Shown one piece after another: positions 61,092-64,000 of a stretch of 64,000 nt of DNA. The notes beneath the pieces were generated by a model that saw only the letters and a list, made by a program, of their open reading frames with translations, did not search any database and had not been told where the DNA came from. Position numbers and translations under genes: made by a program. The stretch lies in the NCBI RefSeq assembly GCF_002294995.1, contig NZ_NSGF01000004.1, positions 124,001 through 188,000 of the forward strand, written 5' to 3'. Each line of letters opens with the position of its first letter. The stretch's first letter is position 1. Origin of the DNA: Mesorhizobium sp. WSM3860. Lineage in GTDB: Bacteria; Pseudomonadota; Alphaproteobacteria; Rhizobiales; Rhizobiaceae.

Positions 61092-61661
61092 CTAGATCTT
61101 GATGTCCGTTTTTATGGTTGTGTCGTCACCGGTCATCGACCGGGCGGCCTTACGTTCGAGCTCGTCGACCAGGGAAGTCGAAAGCCTGGTCTGCTGGTCG
61201 ATCTCGGCCTTCTCCGGTCCGCCCCCAACGGGCCCGACCGGCACCTTGTGTTTGCCGTCCAGATAATGGTCCGCAAGCATCGATCTCGCGATGCCGATGC
61301 CACCATGCGCGGCCATGACATCGGCTACCTTTTCGGCAAGCTGCGATTTCCACATGTCGCCGGCCAGACCCTTGCCGTAAACGCCTTCGGTGTCCTTGGG
61401 CATCATGTTCTGGATGAAAGTGGTCAGCACCATCGCCTCGAAGCGTTGGAACTTTTTAGCTGGATTTGCCGCCTCGGCCTTGTCGGCAGCGGCGCGCGAG
61501 AGCACCGAGCCGGCATCGACCGAGGCAGTCTGGTCGATCGAGAAGGTCCCCCCGGCGGCGCCGGCCCGCCTCGCGAGTGCTGCGCGCGCGGCCTCGACAT
61601 CGGCCGGCTCCGCCGCGCGGGCGACGTCCATCACGATGTCGCTGGGAGGTGAAATCGCCAA
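61092..61661 (-). CDS. Rod-binding protein, FlgJ N-terminal-like
   Basis: 189 aa. The Rod-binding domain is seen at about 70-150 (FEAMVLTTFIQNMMPKDTEGVYG; GDMWKSQLAEKVADVMA); the muramidase half of enteric FlgJ is absent, as usual in alphaproteobacteria. It helps cap or assemble the flagellar rod. A TTG start at 61661 is chosen: the protein then begins with the conserved AISPPSDIVMDVARA and has AAAGGCAG seven bases upstream. Confidence 0.85.
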   Translation of the reverse strand: MAISPPSDIVMDVARAAEPADVEAARAALARRAGAAGGTFSIDQTASVDAGSVLSRAAADKAEAANPAKKFQRFEAMVLTTFIQNMMPKDTEGVYGKGLAGDMWKSQLAEKVADVMAAHGGIGIARSMLADHYLDGKHKVPVGPVGGGPEKAEIDQQTRLSTSLVDELERKAARSMTGDDTTIKTDIKI

Positions 61662-62117
61662 GAAAGCACTGCCTTTTGCCGGGTTTTGTCCGTTGCACAA
61701 TGACGCAACAAGCTTGTGGCAGGCTTGCGGGGACAGTGAGGTGAAGGTGCAGTCCGCTCCCAAGCGGCGGGCGCGCCCGCCGCCTGGGAGTCACGTCGTC
61801 GACTTTGATGGCCGACTTTGCCGTCAATGGCCCCAGATCCCCTGGCCATAGCCCGCAGCGGGCACGTGGTATTTGCATCGAAAGCAGATCGGAGCCGGGT
61901 GAGCGCAGCTGAAGCCAAGCCCTCGGCGGTTCGGTCCGCGCGCTCCTCCTCAGGAGGTACGCGATCGGTTCCGTAGCTTCGCGCAAGCTCAAATCCTATT
62001 TTAGTAGGTATTAATATGTTAACGGCGTTGCCCTGCCGCCGGCGCAATTCGGGGTTTGAAAACGACTGATTAACCCCGCCCCCTCATGCTCGTGACCACG
62101 CATTGGAGACGTTGATC
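61662..62117. other. Divergent intergenic region in the flagellar block
   Basis: About 455 bases between the rod-binding and BTLCP genes. No believable coding frame. It holds the large palindrome at 61757-61790; the right part (62000-62090) is AT-rich and probably carries the BTLCP promoter. Confidence 0.55.
61757..61790. repeat. 34-bp GC-rich palindrome upstream of the rod-binding gene
   Basis: 17-bp arms CTCCCAAGCGGCGGGCG and CGCCCGCCGCCTGGGAG with one mismatch and no spacer. No T-run follows on either strand. It lies about 95 nt before the rod-binding gene start; a cruciform, operator or transcript 5' hairpin are all possible. Confidence 0.8.
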
Positions 62118-62705
62118 GTGAAGAGCCATGTTGCGCTGATCGCATTTCTGCTGTCGGTTGCCAGCCCATTTGCCGCTCAGGCCGGAACGGCAATGCAAAC
62201 CAAAGGCAAGGCGTTCGCACCGCCTGCCTTCTATTCGTTCTGCAGCCGCCAACCCAGCCTCTGCAGCACGGCCGGCGGAACAAAGGTCGTCGCCCTGCGG
62301 CCTCAGCTCAGCGCGCAATTGAACGAGGTCAACCGTTCGGTCAATTCACGCATTGCCGAGCTCAGCGATCGAGCCGTCGTCGGCAAGGCCGACGATTGGC
62401 GCGTGCCGACCGTGTCCGGCGATTGCGAGGATATCGCGATCCTGAAGAAACTTGAACTGATGAAGCGCGGTTGGCCGGCATCGGCGCTGCTGTTGACCGT
62501 GGCAAGCCATCACGGCGAGGGACACACTGTGCTGACGGTGCGCACCAACGAGGGCGACCTGGTGCTCGACAACCTCACCAGCGCGGTCCGTGATTGGTCC
62601 AACACTCCCTACAACTATTTCGCCCGGCAGGCGCAGGGGAATGGCAGGCGCTGGGAGCGGATCGGAGCCGCCAAGTCGATCGGCACGACGGCGACCGGCA
62701 CCTGA
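62118..62705 (+). CDS. Bacterial transglutaminase-like cysteine peptidase (BTLCP)
   Basis: 195 aa. Signal peptide MKSHVALIAFLLSVASPFAAQA. The predicted Cys-His-Asp triad is seen in SGDCEDIAILK, GEGHTVLTV and GDLVLDNLTS. BTLCP proteins are periplasmic and, in other bacteria, process adhesins or act in biofilm control. The GTG at 62118 has GGAG nine bases upstream; a TTG five codons earlier is another option. It lies inside the flagellar block but on the opposite strand. Confidence 0.85.
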   Translation: MKSHVALIAFLLSVASPFAAQAGTAMQTKGKAFAPPAFYSFCSRQPSLCSTAGGTKVVALRPQLSAQLNEVNRSVNSRIAELSDRAVVGKADDWRVPTVSGDCEDIAILKKLELMKRGWPASALLLTVASHHGEGHTVLTVRTNEGDLVLDNLTSAVRDWSNTPYNYFARQAQGNGRRWERIGAAKSIGTTATGT

Positions 62706-62820
62706 CAGCCTTCGCCGCGCGGCGGATCCACCGCTCTATCTCCTTGTTTGACGCAAGTGCGGACGGAAGGCTACGGCAAAGTCGCCAAGCCCAACCGTTT
62801 CACGCTTGTCCTGCATTGCC

Positions 62821-63204
62821 CTAGTCATGTCCCCGCTTTTGGGCAATGATGTCCAGCCGCTCGCGGTCGGAGCGTTCGCGCTCGTCGCGGCGGCGAACGT
62901 CCTCGTAAGCGCGCTCGACCATGTTGGTGCGCGCGGTCGCGGCGGCGATCAGCGCCGCTTCCTCCCGGGCGTTCTCAAGATTCTGTTTTTGTCGGCCGAG
63001 CGCGTTCGCGATGCGGCGATGATAAAGCTCCGGGAACAGGCCGGCCAGCGAGCTGCCGGCATCGAAATGCCCGATGAGGTCCTTCGCTTCCGATTCGGCG
63101 GTCGCGGCCGCGGAGAGGAAGCCGGCGTGACGGGTTTCGTGCAGCGCCTTCAATTGCTCCTGCACCTTGACCAGCTTCTTCAGTCTGTCCTTGCGCGAGG
63201 TCAT
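62821..63204 (-). CDS. FliJ-like flagellar export protein
   Basis: 127 aa, nearly all helical with heptad-like coiled coil over the whole length (RLKKLVKVQEQLKALHETR; RRRDERERSDRERLDIIAQK). This is the size and style of FliJ, and the gene follows fliR with its ATG 4 nt after the fliR stop. In the export apparatus FliJ links the FliI ATPase to FlhA. Sequence alone would be weak; position raises confidence. Confidence 0.72.
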   Translation of the reverse strand: MTSRKDRLKKLVKVQEQLKALHETRHAGFLSAAATAESEAKDLIGHFDAGSSLAGLFPELYHRRIANALGRQKQNLENAREEAALIAAATARTNMVERAYEDVRRRDERERSDRERLDIIAQKRGHD

Positions 63205-63208
63205 CGGG

Positions 63209-63961
63209 CTACCTCGCAAGCGTCAGGTCGACAAAGCCGTCGACGAACAACGACAGCAAGGTGCCGATGGCAAAGTAGAAGATGATCAGCCCGCCGGCGA
63301 TGACGAAGGGCAACGAGATGAAATAGACCGGTATCTGCGGCGTCAGTTTGTTGACGAAGCCGATCGTCAAATTGACCAGAATGGCGTAGGCCACGAAGGG
63401 ACTGCCGAGCCGGATGACCAGGAAGAAGGCGTCCGACACCGTGTCGGTGACGTCGACGAGCGCCGCCTGCGGGTTGAAGAACACGTTGACCGGAGCAACC
63501 GTGTAGGAGGCGACCAGCGCGCGCACGATCTCGTGGTCGAAGTCGAAGACGAAAAGCAGGAGCAGCGCCGAGAACGAGATGATGGCGGCGAGCGCCGCCT
63601 GCGGCTCCGGCTCCTCGATCGCCGGGCCGCCTGAGCCGCCATAGCCGATCATCATGGCGATGGCCGAGCCCATGAAACGCAGCGCTTCCATATAGAGCCT
63701 GGTCATGGCGCCGATCAGCCCGCCGACCAGAAGCTCGGAAACGATCATCGGCGCCAGCACCTGCGGACGCGGGTCGACATAGGGATAGATGCGGTCCCAG
63801 AGGAAGGCGAGCAGGCCGCCGGTGGCGGCGATCGACACGAACAGCCGGACCTGGAGAGGCACGCGGGCGCTCGACAGGCCGGGCATCAGCATGAAACAGG
63901 CGCCGATGCGGCAGAAGGCGAGGAAGGCGGCGATGACGACGCCTTGCGAGAGCGCGTTCAC
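63209..63961 (-). CDS. fliR: Flagellar biosynthesis protein FliR
   Basis: 250 aa, hydrophobic with about six transmembrane helices (VVIAAFLAFCRIGACFMLMPGL; MIVSELLVGGLIGAMTRLYM; IISFSALLLLFVFDF). These match FliR of the flagellar type III export gate. The GTG start overlaps the flhA stop (GTGA), a typical coupled arrangement, and the stop is followed 4 nt later by the FliJ-like gene. Confidence 0.93.
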   Translation of the reverse strand: MNALSQGVVIAAFLAFCRIGACFMLMPGLSSARVPLQVRLFVSIAATGGLLAFLWDRIYPYVDPRPQVLAPMIVSELLVGGLIGAMTRLYMEALRFMGSAIAMMIGYGGSGGPAIEEPEPQAALAAIISFSALLLLFVFDFDHEIVRALVASYTVAPVNVFFNPQAALVDVTDTVSDAFFLVIRLGSPFVAYAILVNLTIGFVNKLTPQIPVYFISLPFVIAGGLIIFYFAIGTLLSLFVDGFVDLTLAR

Positions 63962-64000
63962 GAGATCGTTCCGAGCACCTTGATCTCGACGCCCTTGGCG
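63958..64000 (-). CDS. flhA: Flagellar biosynthesis protein FlhA, last codons (partial)
   Basis: Only the C-terminal codons are in the window, ending KGVEIKVLGTIS and a TGA that overlaps the fliR GTG. The ending fits the FlhA C terminus and flhA-fliR is the usual rhizobial order. Too short for independent proof. Confidence 0.6.
   Translation of the reverse strand, partial: AKGVEIKVLGTIS

Overview
The window looks like the chromosome of a Rhizobiales alphaproteobacterium, most likely Mesorhizobium or a close relative. The DNA is GC-rich and densely coded. The gene content fits: CpdR, homospermidine synthase, an Omp10-type lipoprotein, a propeptide-bearing GltB, a rhizobial-type flagellar block (flhA-fliR-FliJ-like, rod-binding, FlgN-like), a BTLCP protease, a ROSE-type thermometer and alphaproteobacterial small RNAs. 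I found no phage, plasmid, transposase, IS or CRISPR signature. It reads as ordinary chromosome with several local regulatory and repeat curiosities.

Layout. 1-5916: a LacI-type regulator heads a tightly overlapping leftward operon (LacI, Gfo/Idh oxidoreductase, family I CoA-transferase, crotonase, start of an aldehyde dehydrogenase). It is divergent from a DUF993 aldolase-like gene. Two near-identical palindromic operators lie in the gap. This looks like a substrate-inducible catabolic unit of unknown substrate. 6042-10144: a small lipoprotein, tRNA-Val, cpdR, an N-formylglutamate amidohydrolase, a suhB/MmgR-like sRNA, hisN and a lysophospholipase-like hydrolase. 10476-13019: an RpoH/ROSE-controlled hsp20, a TauE/SafE exporter and threonine aldolase. 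13513-19840: gltB and gltD (ammonium assimilation). 19879-29291: envelope and housekeeping genes (DUF459 SGNH protein, MltB-type transglycosylase, galU, a beta-barrel protein, kdsD, NfeD/SPFH pair, hemH).

29440-38848: a LysM-tailed 5'-nucleotidase, an Omp10-like lipoprotein, homospermidine synthase, a heme N-demethylase-like protein, pabB with an overlapping class IV aminotransferase, a broken helix-hairpin-helix fragment and oligoendopeptidase F. 38993-42907: a sigma54 response regulator, a DUF882 peptidase and tRNA-Gln. 43031-50719: a small secreted peptide, an AraC/SDR pair with 22-bp operator-like repeats, eda, trhO, a TerB-like protein, a candidate anti-Shine-Dalgarno sRNA, an SDR, an aminotransferase and a GNAT enzyme. 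50733-54886: CDF and NicO metal transporters with DUF1007 and an epimerase. 55066-57167: LysR plus amidase. 57242-59531: ornithine decarboxylase behind a ~430-nt leader, then a GNAT enzyme. 59618-64000: an SCP2 protein and flagellar export/rod genes, with a divergent BTLCP protease.

Links between genes: ornithine decarboxylase and homospermidine synthase together give the ornithine-to-homospermidine route. GltB and GltD form one enzyme. The DUF1007, NicO and CDF proteins suggest metal efflux. A family of palindromic intergenic repeats with a conserved core and different stems recurs. Two palindromes, one of this family, lie in tandem at the 5' end of the NicO gene and make its start uncertain.
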